This document shows positions 51,144 through 58,756 of a stretch of 64,000 bases of DNA, piece after piece. Position 1 is the first letter of the stretch; every line of letters begins with the position of its first letter. The position numbers and the translations under genes are program-made. The notes beneath the pieces are model-generated. The model saw only the letters and a list, made by a program, of their open reading frames with translations, had not been told where the DNA came from and did not search any database. Source of the DNA: Arthrobacter sp. Y-9 (GTDB taxonomy: Bacteria; Actinomycetota; Actinomycetes; Actinomycetales; Micrococcaceae); contig NZ_CP121463.1 of NCBI RefSeq assembly GCF_029690065.1, positions 496,001-560,000 on the forward strand, written 5' to 3'.

Positions 51144-52224
51144 GACTCGCGGCGGCTTCGAGGGTCATCCAGGCCTGAAGCTGCGCGGCGAATTCCACCG
51201 TGCCGTTCAGAAGCGAGGCGCCGTCCGGGGGTGAGGCGCCGTCCAGCCGGTCGGGGTCATGCGCCCCGGCGGTCTCCCGCGGGAAGACCCAGCCCTCGCC
51301 CGAGTCCTGCCGGCCCGCCCAGAACGCGTCCGCCGTCGTCGTGACGAGTGCCGAAGCGGTGGAACGTGCCGTGGGGGCCAAGCGTTCGTCCCGGGCCGCC
51401 AGGGCGAGGTAGCGCGCGAGGATCCCGGTGAAGAGCGCGCCGTCGCCGGGGCCGTGGGTCTGCAGAGCGCCGCCGGGGTGCGTGAGCCGGTCCGCCACGG
51501 CCTGGATCAGCTCCTCGGCATGGCGCAGGTCATCCGGGGTTCCGAGCTCCAGATAGGACCCCAGGACCGGCCCCTGATTGTAGGAGTACACCTCCCGGGC
51601 CACGGTGGTGCTCCCGTCCGGCTGGAGGTGGATGCCGTCGAGGAACAGGCCCGTGTCCGGATCCAGCAGGCGCTCGCGGAGCCATTCGACCAGGGCCCGG
51701 GCGCGGACCGTGTCGCCGCTTCGGGCGAAGTACAGGGAGACGGGCGCGGTGGCCGGGGTGTTCTTGAAGTCCCGGGCCGAACTCCAGAAGCTGCCGCCGC
51801 CCAGCTCGTCCGTGCTGGCCAGCACCAGCCGGCGGTTCAGCGTCCGCTGGAGCGCGTCGAGGCCGCGGGCGTGGCGCGCCCCGGGATCGAGGGCCTGGAG
51901 CCGCTGAGCGGCCAGGGCGAGCCAGGCCATGTCATCGGTGTACGAGTTCACGTAGCGGAAGACGTTGTGGAGGCGGATGGAGCGGATGACGCGCCGGGCG
52001 AGGGCCGCCTTCCGGCCGTCCGGATCCTGTTCACGCAGGGCTGCGTCGACCAGAGCGTCCACGTAATGCGCCTGCCACCAGTAGTGCCAGACGCCGAGTT
52101 CGCTGAAGGCACGGCTGGGCGCCTTGATCCGTCCCAGATGGGTCCCGGGAAGGCCTGCGAGGCGTCGGCCGTGGCGGGCGATCACGGAGCGGGCCGCCTC
52201 CGCCGCGCGTTGCTGTGCGTCCAT
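51115..52224 (-). CDS. GH76-family glycoside hydrolase without signal peptide
   Basis: 369 residues. The (alpha/alpha)6 signature NSYTDDMAWLALAAQRLQ with the catalytic D97-D98 pair is intact, along with WHYWWQAHYVDALVDAALRE and YSYNQGPVLGSYLELG. GH76 enzymes are endo-alpha-1,6-mannanases, usually secreted; this one lacks any export signal and would act in the cytoplasm or on imported material. TAGGCT lies six bases before the ATG (leaderless). Divergent from the acyl-CoA dehydrogenase gene. Confidence 0.88.
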   Translation of the reverse strand: MDAQQRAAEAARSVIARHGRRLAGLPGTHLGRIKAPSRAFSELGVWHYWWQAHYVDALVDAALREQDPDGRKAALARRVIRSIRLHNVFRYVNSYTDDMAWLALAAQRLQALDPGARHARGLDALQRTLNRRLVLASTDELGGGSFWSSARDFKNTPATAPVSLYFARSGDTVRARALVEWLRERLLDPDTGLFLDGIHLQPDGSTTVAREVYSYNQGPVLGSYLELGTPDDLRHAEELIQAVADRLTHPGGALQTHGPGDGALFTGILARYLALAARDERLAPTARSTASALVTTTADAFWAGRQDSGEGWVFPRETAGAHDPDRLDGASPPDGASLLNGTVEFAAQLQAWMTLEAAASLTPARQVRS

Positions 52225-52297
52225 GTCCCGAGCCTAGCGGCTGGCCCGGCAAGGAGTCCGTCCAGGCCGTTTCATACCCGGCCCGGAATGTGATGTA

Positions 52298-52313
52298 GTT
52301 AACATGCATTAAC
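52298..52313. promoter_or_regulatory. GTTAA-N6-TTAAC dyad in the GH76/dehydrogenase gap
   Basis: GTTAACATGCATTAAC, arms GTTAA/TTAAC around CATGCA, the only AT-rich stretch in this divergent region. Operator candidate. Confidence 0.45.
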
Positions 52314-52433
52314 GCAATGGCCTCATTCGGCCGGACGTCGATGCGGTTGATCACCAGCTTGCCGGGCCCGCATCAAGGTCCCGGCACCGGCACAGGCGCC
52401 CGGTTGACCACGGGGCGTCGGGAAGGCTGTCCC

Positions 52434-53606
52434 ATGACCCTGGAACTGCCCACCGCCGATTTCTACGGCGTCGAAGACCTACTGAGTGACAAAGAGCGGG
52501 CCAAGCTCGCCGAGGTGCGTGATTTCCTGGACGCCGAGGTGAAGCCCTACGCCGCCGCCTGGTGGGACGCCGCCGAGTTCCCTTTCGAACTCCTGCCCAA
52601 ACTCGCCGCCCTGGAGATCAACACCCCCACGCGCCGCGGGTACAGTCACCTCTTCATGGGCCTGCTCATCGCGGAGCTGAGCCGGGCGGATGTCTCCCTC
52701 GGCACCTTCTTCATGGTCCACCACGACCTCTTCGTCGAGTCCCTGCACCGCTTCGGGTCCCGGGACCAGAAGGACCGCCTGCTCGACGACGCCGCTTCCC
52801 TCCGCACCACCGGCGCCTTCGCGCTCACGGAGCCGGAGCATGGCTCGGACATCGCCCGCGGGCTGTCCACGACGGCGGTGCGGCACGGTGGCGAATGGGT
52901 GCTGAACGGATCCAAGCGCTGGATTGGCAACGGTACGTTCTGTGACCACATGCTGCTCTGGGCGCGGGACCGGACGCCCGGCGCTGACGGGGCGGTCCGG
53001 GGATTCATCGTGGCCGGGGACCTCCCGGGCCTGACCCGCACCCGGATCGAGGGCAAGACGGCCCTCCGGACGGTGCAGAACGCGGACATCGAGCTGCGGG
53101 ACGTCCGCGTGTCCGAAGCGGACCGCTTCGCCGGGATCTCGAGCTTCGCCGACACCAATGAGCTCCTCCGCGGCTCCCGCGTGCTGGTCGCGTGGCAGGC
53201 TGTGGGGCAGCAGCTCGCCGCCTTCGACGTCGCCCGTTCCTACGCTGTCCGCCGGGAACAGTTCGGCAAGCCGATCGCCTCGTTCCAGATGGTGCAGGAC
53301 CGTCTGGTGAAGATCCTCGGGAACGCCGTCTCCGGCGCCACCATGATGACGCGGATCGCCCAGCTCGACGAGCAGGGCCTCGCGGGCATGCCCCAGGTGT
53401 CGCTCGCGAAGGCCCACGTCACCACGGCCATGCGGGAGTCCGTCGCTCATGCCCGGGCGGTGCTGGGCGGCAACGGGATCGTCACCGGTTACGGCGCCGC
53501 CAAGGTCTTCGCCGATGCGGAGGCCATCTACACCTACGAGGGCAGCTACGAAGTGAACACCCTGATCGTGGGCCGGGAGATCACCGGGGTCTCGGCCATC
53601 CACTGA
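52434..53606 (+). CDS. Acyl-CoA dehydrogenase (glutaryl-CoA dehydrogenase-like)
   Basis: 390 residues. FAD and substrate blocks ALTEPEHGSDIARGL, KRWIGNGTFCDHMLLWARD, GSRVLVAWQAVGQQLAAFDV, REQFGKPIASFQMVQDRLVK and the active-site AIYTYEGSYEVNTLIVGREI, where Glu of YEGSYE is the catalytic base as in glutaryl- and isovaleryl-type enzymes. Oxidises an acyl-CoA, passing electrons to ETF. The ATG at 52434 has GGAAGG upstream. Stands alone, so the pathway is not shown by context. Confidence 0.92.
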   Translation: MTLELPTADFYGVEDLLSDKERAKLAEVRDFLDAEVKPYAAAWWDAAEFPFELLPKLAALEINTPTRRGYSHLFMGLLIAELSRADVSLGTFFMVHHDLFVESLHRFGSRDQKDRLLDDAASLRTTGAFALTEPEHGSDIARGLSTTAVRHGGEWVLNGSKRWIGNGTFCDHMLLWARDRTPGADGAVRGFIVAGDLPGLTRTRIEGKTALRTVQNADIELRDVRVSEADRFAGISSFADTNELLRGSRVLVAWQAVGQQLAAFDVARSYAVRREQFGKPIASFQMVQDRLVKILGNAVSGATMMTRIAQLDEQGLAGMPQVSLAKAHVTTAMRESVAHARAVLGGNGIVTGYGAAKVFADAEAIYTYEGSYEVNTLIVGREITGVSAIH

Positions 53607-53621
53607 GAGCGGCGCACAGCG

Positions 53622-53655
53622 CGCCGGCCCTCGGCTGGTTTTCCCTCGGCCGGCC
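53622..53655. terminator. Weak hairpin between convergent genes
   Basis: GCCGGCC (53623-53629) and GGCCGGCC (53648-53655) around a loop containing TTTT; between the dehydrogenase stop and the DUF1684 stop. Confidence 0.4.
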
Positions 53656-53660
53656 GTCTG

Positions 53661-54563
53661 TCAGCGAGCCTTCCGCTCCCCGGCCTCCACGGCCGAGGTG
53701 ATCGCGTTGCCGGGGACCGGGGCCGGGCACGTGCCGAAGTCGGTGAAGGCGCTCGGGTAGTTGATGGCGCGGTTGAAGTCGATCACCACGGTGCCGTCCG
53801 GCCGCGGCCGGGCCGTGGAGACCTTGCGCCACTCGTCGGTGGTGTCCCCGTTGCTCGCGTCATGGAAGGTGATGGTCAGAGCGCCGAGCTTCTCCTCCTC
53901 GGCCTGGAGGCGGTGTTCCGTGTCCGAACCGGGCAGCGTGAAGACGACCTCGCCCACCGAGTGGTGCACGCTCGTCACGTGCGGGTTGGCGGTGGCGATC
54001 GGCACGGCACGCGGTTCGGGGTACGGTTCGAACCGCGCGGTCACCACGAGTTCGGGACGGTAGTCGAACACCGGGACGCCCTGGAAGCCGGTGTAGACGG
54101 GGGAGGCGTCGTCGCGGGTGCGGATCGCATACCGCCCGCCCCGGACCGTCAGCTCCACGAGCACACGGGTGCCGTCCGGTCCTCCGAAGCCCACCCAGTC
54201 GAGCGACTCCTCATCGTTCAGCCGCGCGCTCAGCGTGCCGACGACGACGCCGTCCTCCCGCTCACCGTCAGCGCCCGGGGCGCCGGACTCGCCGTCGTCG
54301 GGGGAGAGGGCTCGCAGGCCGTCCTCCTCGGTGGCGCGCAGCCAGGCGGTGGTCCCGTCGGTCCACCACAGCCCGGGGACGCCGTCCAGCGCGGTCGGGG
54401 TGTCCGGAAGCCACTGCAGCGACGTGAGCGTGAGCCAGCCGTGGGAGGTGGCCAGGGCGGCGTTGCGGTTGTCCCGGAAGCGGAGCCAGCGGGCTTCCTG
54501 AGGGTCGACGGCGGCCTGCTGTGTGGCGGTGCCGGTCGGTGACGGGGTGGCTGCGGGGTTCAT
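53661..54563 (-). CDS. DUF1684 family protein
   Basis: 300 residues. RFRDNRNAALATSHGWLTLT SLQWLPDTP at the start and DFNRAINYPSAFTDFGTCPA PVPGNAITSAVEAGE near the end are the signature blocks of DUF1684, a beta-rich family of unknown function. No signal peptide. AGGAGGA four bases before the ATG at 54563 fixes the start. The middle has a Gly/Asp/Glu-rich insertion (SPDDGESGAPGADGEREDG). Confidence 0.88.
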   Translation of the reverse strand: MNPAATPSPTGTATQQAAVDPQEARWLRFRDNRNAALATSHGWLTLTSLQWLPDTPTALDGVPGLWWTDGTTAWLRATEEDGLRALSPDDGESGAPGADGEREDGVVVGTLSARLNDEESLDWVGFGGPDGTRVLVELTVRGGRYAIRTRDDASPVYTGFQGVPVFDYRPELVVTARFEPYPEPRAVPIATANPHVTSVHHSVGEVVFTLPGSDTEHRLQAEEEKLGALTITFHDASNGDTTDEWRKVSTARPRPDGTVVIDFNRAINYPSAFTDFGTCPAPVPGNAITSAVEAGERKAR

Positions 54564-54676
54564 GGTTCCTCCTGGTCGAGAACTCACTCCACCTAACCAT
54601 GCCGTGCCACGGCTCATTCCCGGGCGCCGCCGCCGGGCCCGACCGCCAGGAACAGGGCACATCGATTAAAAGAGGA

Positions 54677-54704
54677 GGGCGCCGTGGCGTGAACCACGGC
54701 GCCC
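54677..54704 (-). terminator. Terminator of the GGDEF-like gene
   Basis: GGGCGCCGTGG (54677-54687) and CCACGGCGCCC (54694-54704), loop CGTGAA. On the minus strand it is followed by CTCCTCTTTTAAT, a proper T-rich tail. Confidence 0.75.
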
Positions 54705-54757
54705 GGCCCCGAGACGATGGGGGGCGTGCCTCGGGACCTCCCGACTACTGAGTGGGG

Positions 54758-55519
54758 TCAGCCCTCGAATCGTGACGCGATGCCGGAGATTTTTTTCACC
54801 GTGATTCCGGGAGCCCCGGCGAAGGCGCTCCGCGACGCCTCCTCCTGGGACACGGACACCGGCATCAGGGCGCCGTCGCGCAGGGACTCCAGGGCCTGAC
54901 GGCACTCCTGGAGGCGGTGCAGCGAGTTCTCGTCGTCGCGGCCGGCGACCATCACGGTGCCGGAGATGTGGGCCGCGCAGAATCCCGGGCCGAGCGCCTG
55001 GCTCACCGCATCGCCGAGCTCCGCGAGCAGGGTCCAGCTCAGCGGGGCCGCCGGGCAGTTGTGGCGCAGGGCGAACGAGGTCACCAGCACCGGGCCGGAC
55101 TCGGCGGCGAGCATCTCGCCCACGGTGTGCCGGAAGTGGGCGGGCGTGTAAAGGCCGGTGGCGACGTCCAGGCATCCGAGTTCAGCGGTGTCGTGACTGG
55201 TCTCGGCCCAGGCGTCGATGGCGCAGGCCGTCGCGTCCAGATCGAGCTCCTGGCCCATGGAGGTGTAGAGCGCCTTGAGATCCAACAGGACCTCACGGGC
55301 GCCGACGCCGGCCCAGGCCCGGGCGACTCCCAGGCTGGCGCTGGATTCGGAGGACAGCCGTGCATCCGTCAGCAGCTGCTGGGCGATGGACTCCACCGGA
55401 GCCAGATCCCAGTCCCCGGTATGTCGCCAGCCGGCGCCGAGGCTGGCGGCGCGCCAGGTCTCCACCAGCTCGCGCCAGGACAGGTGGTCCTGGTTCTCCA
55501 TACCCGGCGTCGGGTGCAT
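54758..55519 (-). CDS. Degenerate GGDEF-like domain protein
   Basis: 253 residues, soluble. From about residue 115 the sequence ELGCLDVATGLYTPAHFRHT VGEMLA recalls the start of GGDEF domains (D.xTGLYTxxHF), but no GGDEF or similar active-site loop follows, so it should not make c-di-GMP. The N-terminal half is helical and unassigned. GGTGGGG lies before the ATG at 55519. Divergent from the ECF sigma fusion gene, sharing a 217-base AT-rich gap; a regulatory role in the same surface programme is possible. Confidence 0.7.
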   Translation of the reverse strand: MHPTPGMENQDHLSWRELVETWRAASLGAGWRHTGDWDLAPVESIAQQLLTDARLSSESSASLGVARAWAGVGAREVLLDLKALYTSMGQELDLDATACAIDAWAETSHDTAELGCLDVATGLYTPAHFRHTVGEMLAAESGPVLVTSFALRHNCPAAPLSWTLLAELGDAVSQALGPGFCAAHISGTVMVAGRDDENSLHRLQECRQALESLRDGALMPVSVSQEEASRSAFAGAPGITVKKISGIASRFEG

Positions 55520-55636
55520 GATGGCCCCACCTTCCCGTCCAGTGCTGATCGTGCATGTCTAACGTAAAATTGAGTGTGCACATCTGGCACATCGTGACGC
55601 GACTTCCCACTTTCGTGTGAAGTGTCACAATTTAAA

Positions 55637-55661
55637 AAAGTCAGAAGATCCGGCGTCACGA
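55637..55661 (+). promoter_or_regulatory. ECF-type promoter element of the sigma fusion gene
   Basis: AAAGTC (55637-55642), 11 bases, CGTCACGA (55654-55661). The identical element with identical spacing stands before the pilus operon (58361-58385). CGTC is the usual core of ECF -10 boxes. Confidence 0.65.
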
Positions 55662-55736
55662 TCTGCACTCCAAGACTACTTCTCTTCTATGGGGAGCGTT
55701 TCGGAGGGGAACGCGGTGCAACGGAGGGGGTATGGC

Positions 55737-57362
55737 GTGTCAGACGACACCCAGTTGAGTGACGGGGACCTGTGTCTCCGGGTCCGCGAAGGGGACCAGG
55801 ATGCTTTCGGCGTGCTCTATGAGCGTCACGCCCCTCTGGCACTCTCCATCGCCCGCCAGTCCGTCGACAACTACGCCGACGCGGAAGACGTCGTCGCCGA
55901 CTCCTTCCATGCGGTCCTGGACAAGCTCCGTTCAGGTGACGGCCCGGACACCTTCTTCCGTGCCTACCTGCTCCAGGTGGTCCGCCGGACCGCCTATGCC
56001 CGCAATCGCAGTGCAGGGCGCGCCATCCCCACGGCCGACGAGCAGCAGCTGGACCGCCTGGAGACCCCTGACGACCCCACGCTGATGGAATTCGAGAGCC
56101 ACGCCGCGGCCACCGCCTTTCGCGCTCTCCCGGAGCGCTGGCAGGAGGTCATCTGGTACCTCGACGTCGAGGGGCAGAAGCCTGCCGCCGTCGCGCCGAT
56201 CATGGGCCTGGCCCCCAACGCCGTCTCCGCCCTGGGTGTCCGCGCCCGGGACGCGCTCCGCCGTGAATATCTGCAGGCCCACGTCACGGGCGACGTCCCG
56301 GAGGAGTGCAAGCCGTACCGTGACAAGCTGGGCGGTTACGTCCGGGGCAGCCTGCCGCGTGGCGCCGAACGCAAGGTCCGCGATCACCTGGAGACGTGTG
56401 CCAAGTGCACCGCCATCATGGTCGAGCTCGGTGATGTGCGCGCTACCATCAAGGCCGTCCTGCTGCCGCTGATCATCGGTGTGGGCCCCGCCGCGTGGTG
56501 GCTCACCGCGGCGGGTCAGACCGCCGTCCTGGGATCCCTCGTCGGCGCCACCGGTGGTGTGGGCGCCGGTGTGCTCAGTGGAACCGCGGCCGCAGGCGGA
56601 GCCGGCGGAGCCGCGAGTGGTGGCGCGAGCGGAGGTGCTGCCAGCGGTGGAGCCGCGGGTGGCGGCGCCGCGGGCGGTGCGCTGGCCGGCGCGGGCGCAC
56701 TCGGCATCGGCGCGGCCGTGGCGGGGATCGCGGTCGTCGCGGTCGGACTCGTGATGGCTCCTTCCGTGCTGGCCGCCTGGCAGTCTCCGGCGACCCAGCA
56801 GTCCGCGCCTCAGGGCCAGCCCGCCGGGCCTGCCGGGTCGCAGGCGCCTGTGGCGCAGCCTCCCGTGAAGCCGCCGGTGTCCAAGAAGTCCGCGGCGACG
56901 AAGTCGACGGAAGCGAAACCGGCGGCTCCAGCACCGAACGCGGAGCCGAGCCCCTCGGACTTCCCGCAGCTCCTCGCGCCGCTGCTCCCCGCTCCTCCCG
57001 CGCTCACGCCCACTCCCACGCCCTCCGCGACCGGCAGCACCTCGCCGTCGCCGAGCAAGAGCGCAACGCCGAGTGCCACCACGACGCCCAGCAGTTCCAC
57101 GACGCCGACGGGCACCGCCACTCCGACCGGGACTGCCACGCCGACGGAGACCTCGGGTCCGACGACCGTGTCGACGCCGACGGAAACGACGACGACCCCG
57201 GTCCCGACGGATTCGGTGACGACGCCGGTTCCCACGGACTCGACGACCTCGACTGCTCCGGTGTCCCCGGAACCGTCGTCGACGACGAGCACACCTTCCC
57301 CGACGACCACGCCGTGCCCTCTGTTCCCCTGGTGGCAGTGCCCCGTGATCGGCACGTTCTGA
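55737..57362 (+). CDS. ECF sigma factor fused to zinc-finger anti-sigma-like, membrane and wall-spanning domains
   Basis: 541 residues from the GTG at 55737 (GGAGGGGG seven bases upstream; an ATG at 55690 would add 16). Sigma region 2 at ~15-90 (AFGVLYERHAPLALSIARQS, DAEDVVADSFHAVLDKL) and region 4 at ~125-178 (ALPERWQEVIWYLDVEGQKP, LAPNAVSALGVRARDALRRE). Then a ZAS-like zinc site C191, H217-x3-C221-x2-C224 (HLETCAKC), a hydrophobic helix ~238-258, a Gly/Ala stretch, a second helix ~325-350 and ~190 residues rich in Pro/Ser/Thr ending CPLFPWWQC plus PVIGTF. So sigma, tether and extracellular sensor are one chain; release would need proteolysis. Upstream of pilus genes with which it shares a promoter element. 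Confidence 0.88.
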   Translation: MSDDTQLSDGDLCLRVREGDQDAFGVLYERHAPLALSIARQSVDNYADAEDVVADSFHAVLDKLRSGDGPDTFFRAYLLQVVRRTAYARNRSAGRAIPTADEQQLDRLETPDDPTLMEFESHAAATAFRALPERWQEVIWYLDVEGQKPAAVAPIMGLAPNAVSALGVRARDALRREYLQAHVTGDVPEECKPYRDKLGGYVRGSLPRGAERKVRDHLETCAKCTAIMVELGDVRATIKAVLLPLIIGVGPAAWWLTAAGQTAVLGSLVGATGGVGAGVLSGTAAAGGAGGAASGGASGGAASGGAAGGGAAGGALAGAGALGIGAAVAGIAVVAVGLVMAPSVLAAWQSPATQQSAPQGQPAGPAGSQAPVAQPPVKPPVSKKSAATKSTEAKPAAPAPNAEPSPSDFPQLLAPLLPAPPALTPTPTPSATGSTSPSPSKSATPSATTTPSSSTTPTGTATPTGTATPTETSGPTTVSTPTETTTTPVPTDSVTTPVPTDSTTSTAPVSPEPSSTTSTPSPTTTPCPLFPWWQCPVIGTF

Positions 57363-57467
57363 GCATCACCGCACTCTGACGCCCGCCCGGCCGGCGCCGG
57401 TAACACCCTGACGATCCAGGCCGAACCGGCCCGCGCCCTCGCGTCCTCCGCGGCGTAGAGTGAGCGC

Positions 57468-57776
57468 ATGCGAACGCGGACGAAGGCCCTGATCTGGACG
57501 GTCCTCGGCGCGCTCGTGATCGCGTTCATCGTCTTCGCGCCGGTGGCCGGTGCGGGCATCTGCGTCGACGCGCAGGACACCTCGAAGTCGTATTGCCGCG
57601 ACTGGCAGGTCTCTCTTCTCGGTCTCGAGACCACCCTCTGGTGGTGGCTCGGGGCGAGTGGAGTTCTGGTCGCGGTCGCGTTGCTGGTCGTCGGGCTCGC
57701 AGGCCGCCGCTCCGCGTCGCACGGGCGGCGGTCCGGGGACGGCCGCAGCCCCGGCGACAGACCCGGCCCCGTCTGA
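57468..57776 (+). CDS. Small two-helix membrane protein
   Basis: 102 residues: helix 1 ALIWTVLGALVIAFIVFAPV, a short loop with two cysteines (GICVDAQDTSKSYCRDW), helix 2 WWWLGASGVLVAVALLVVGL and a basic Arg/Ser/Gly-rich tail. The paired outer cysteines may form a disulfide. ATG six bases after TAGAGT (57456-57461), so leaderless. No family recognised. Confidence 0.7.
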   Translation: MRTRTKALIWTVLGALVIAFIVFAPVAGAGICVDAQDTSKSYCRDWQVSLLGLETTLWWWLGASGVLVAVALLVVGLAGRRSASHGRRSGDGRSPGDRPGPV

Positions 57777-57972
57777 ACCGTCGGCCTCCGCGCCCCGGCC
57801 CTTTCACGGCCGTCATGTTTCCTCCCGTGACGTCGTCGCGTCACGATTCCGTCCGACGGTGCTCTCCATAGGTGTCGGGGACCACGGTCTGGTCGTGGTC
57901 CCCGATGCAGGTCTCGTTCTGCTCCTGGACCGAGACTTCCGTGCGCTGAGCTGATGCGGCTCGGAGCATGGG
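57777..57972. other. Intergenic stretch with a CGTCACGA site and a 31-residue ORF
   Basis: CGTCACGA occurs again at 57839-57846, followed by TTCCGTC (compare ATCCGTC before the pilus genes), but without AAAGTC. Twelve bases on, a GTG at 57859 opens VLSIGVGDHGLVVVPDAGLV plus LLLDRDFRALS, ending at 57954. It is protein-like and could be a tiny gene or the remnant of a larger one. A hairpin (57875-57905) lies within it. Confidence 0.35.
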
Positions 57973-58034
57973 ATGCGGGTGCCGGCGTTCCCTAAGATCG
58001 CCGCTGCGGCGGCATAGCCGGCACCCGCATTTTT
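57973..58034 (+). terminator. Intrinsic terminator
   Basis: ATGCGGGTGCCGGC (57973-57986) pairs with GCCGGCACCCGCAT (58017-58030), followed by TTTT; the loop contains a smaller GCCGC/GCGGC stem. Confidence 0.8.
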
Positions 58035-58456
58035 CGTGTCCGCAGACCGTCGTCGCAGACGCCCCTTCCTGCGGATTCCGGCCGGTGTCCGGCTCACTGC
58101 TCCCGCTGCCGCAGCCCCTTCCTGGCGGTCCTTTTCGCGCTCCCCGCCCGCCGTCGTCGTGCTGTCGGCCGTCCGGGGATCTTCCACCGACCCCTGGAGC
58201 GGCACGGGCCGTGGTGACCCGCTGAACAGTTCCTGGGGACGCCAGCGGCGACGCGCGTGCAAGCGCATTAAGTGGGCCGAACCTGCGGATCGTGTCGCGA
58301 AAACGGCGATATTTTTCGCCATTCTTTTATGTGACTTGCACGACACGAAAATTTGTGCTGAAAGTCTGCATTTTTCTCGTCACGAATCCGTCAGACCCCT
58401 CACTAGGACCATGAACAGGCGAAAGGGGCGGCCGCCCTGGGCTCGGTGGAGCGCTG
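58035..58456. promoter_or_regulatory. Control region of the pilus operon
   Basis: 422 bases without a convincing gene; the part from about 58260 is markedly AT-rich. It holds an inverted repeat TCGTGTCG (58290-58297) / CGACACGA (58341-58348) and, at 58361-58385, AAAGTC-N11-CGTCACGA, the element shared with the sigma fusion gene. A transcript from there would have a ~65-base leader before the ATG at 58457. Confidence 0.6.
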
Positions 58457-58756
58457 ATGCCACAGGGAAGGACGGGCGTGATCTGGATCTTGCGTGCACT
58501 GCGCGAGGCCCTCACCACGGGGCGTCGTGCTTCGCGTCCGCGCTCCGACCGAGCAGGGACCGCAGCCGGGCTGCCGAAGTACATGACCTTCGACTGCCGG
58601 GACGGGATGCACGACGCCTGCCTGGTCTGCCGCTGCGAATGCCACAGGGAACTCCCGCTTGAGGAGATCTTCCTGGCTGAAGCCGCGCCGGAAACCCAGC
58701 CGGAACCCGAGATCCCCCTGTCGCCCGACGCTGTACCCGCCCTAAGGAGAGTCTGA
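58457..58756 (+). CDS. Small Cys/His-rich protein heading the pilus operon
   Basis: 99 residues. GGTGGAG precedes the ATG. An N-terminal amphipathic, basic part (VIWILRALREALTTGRRASR) leads to a compact metal-site-like motif near residue 45: FDCRDGMHDACLVCRCECH, then a Glu/Pro-rich acidic tail. The C...H..C..C.C.CH spacing suggests one or two zinc ions. The stop overlaps the next start (TGATG), so it is coupled to the tip pilin. Not a known sortase-operon component; a role in pilin handling or regulation is a guess. Confidence 0.7.
   Translation: MPQGRTGVIWILRALREALTTGRRASRPRSDRAGTAAGLPKYMTFDCRDGMHDACLVCRCECHRELPLEEIFLAEAAPETQPEPEIPLSPDAVPALRRV

Noticed and set aside
54758-55519. Active diguanylate cyclase
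   Set aside because: Only the start of the GGDEF fold is recognisable; the GG(D/E)EF loop is missing.
57839-57853. Third full copy of the AAAGTC-N11-CGTCACGA promoter
   Set aside because: CGTCACGA is present but no AAAGTC stands at the required distance.
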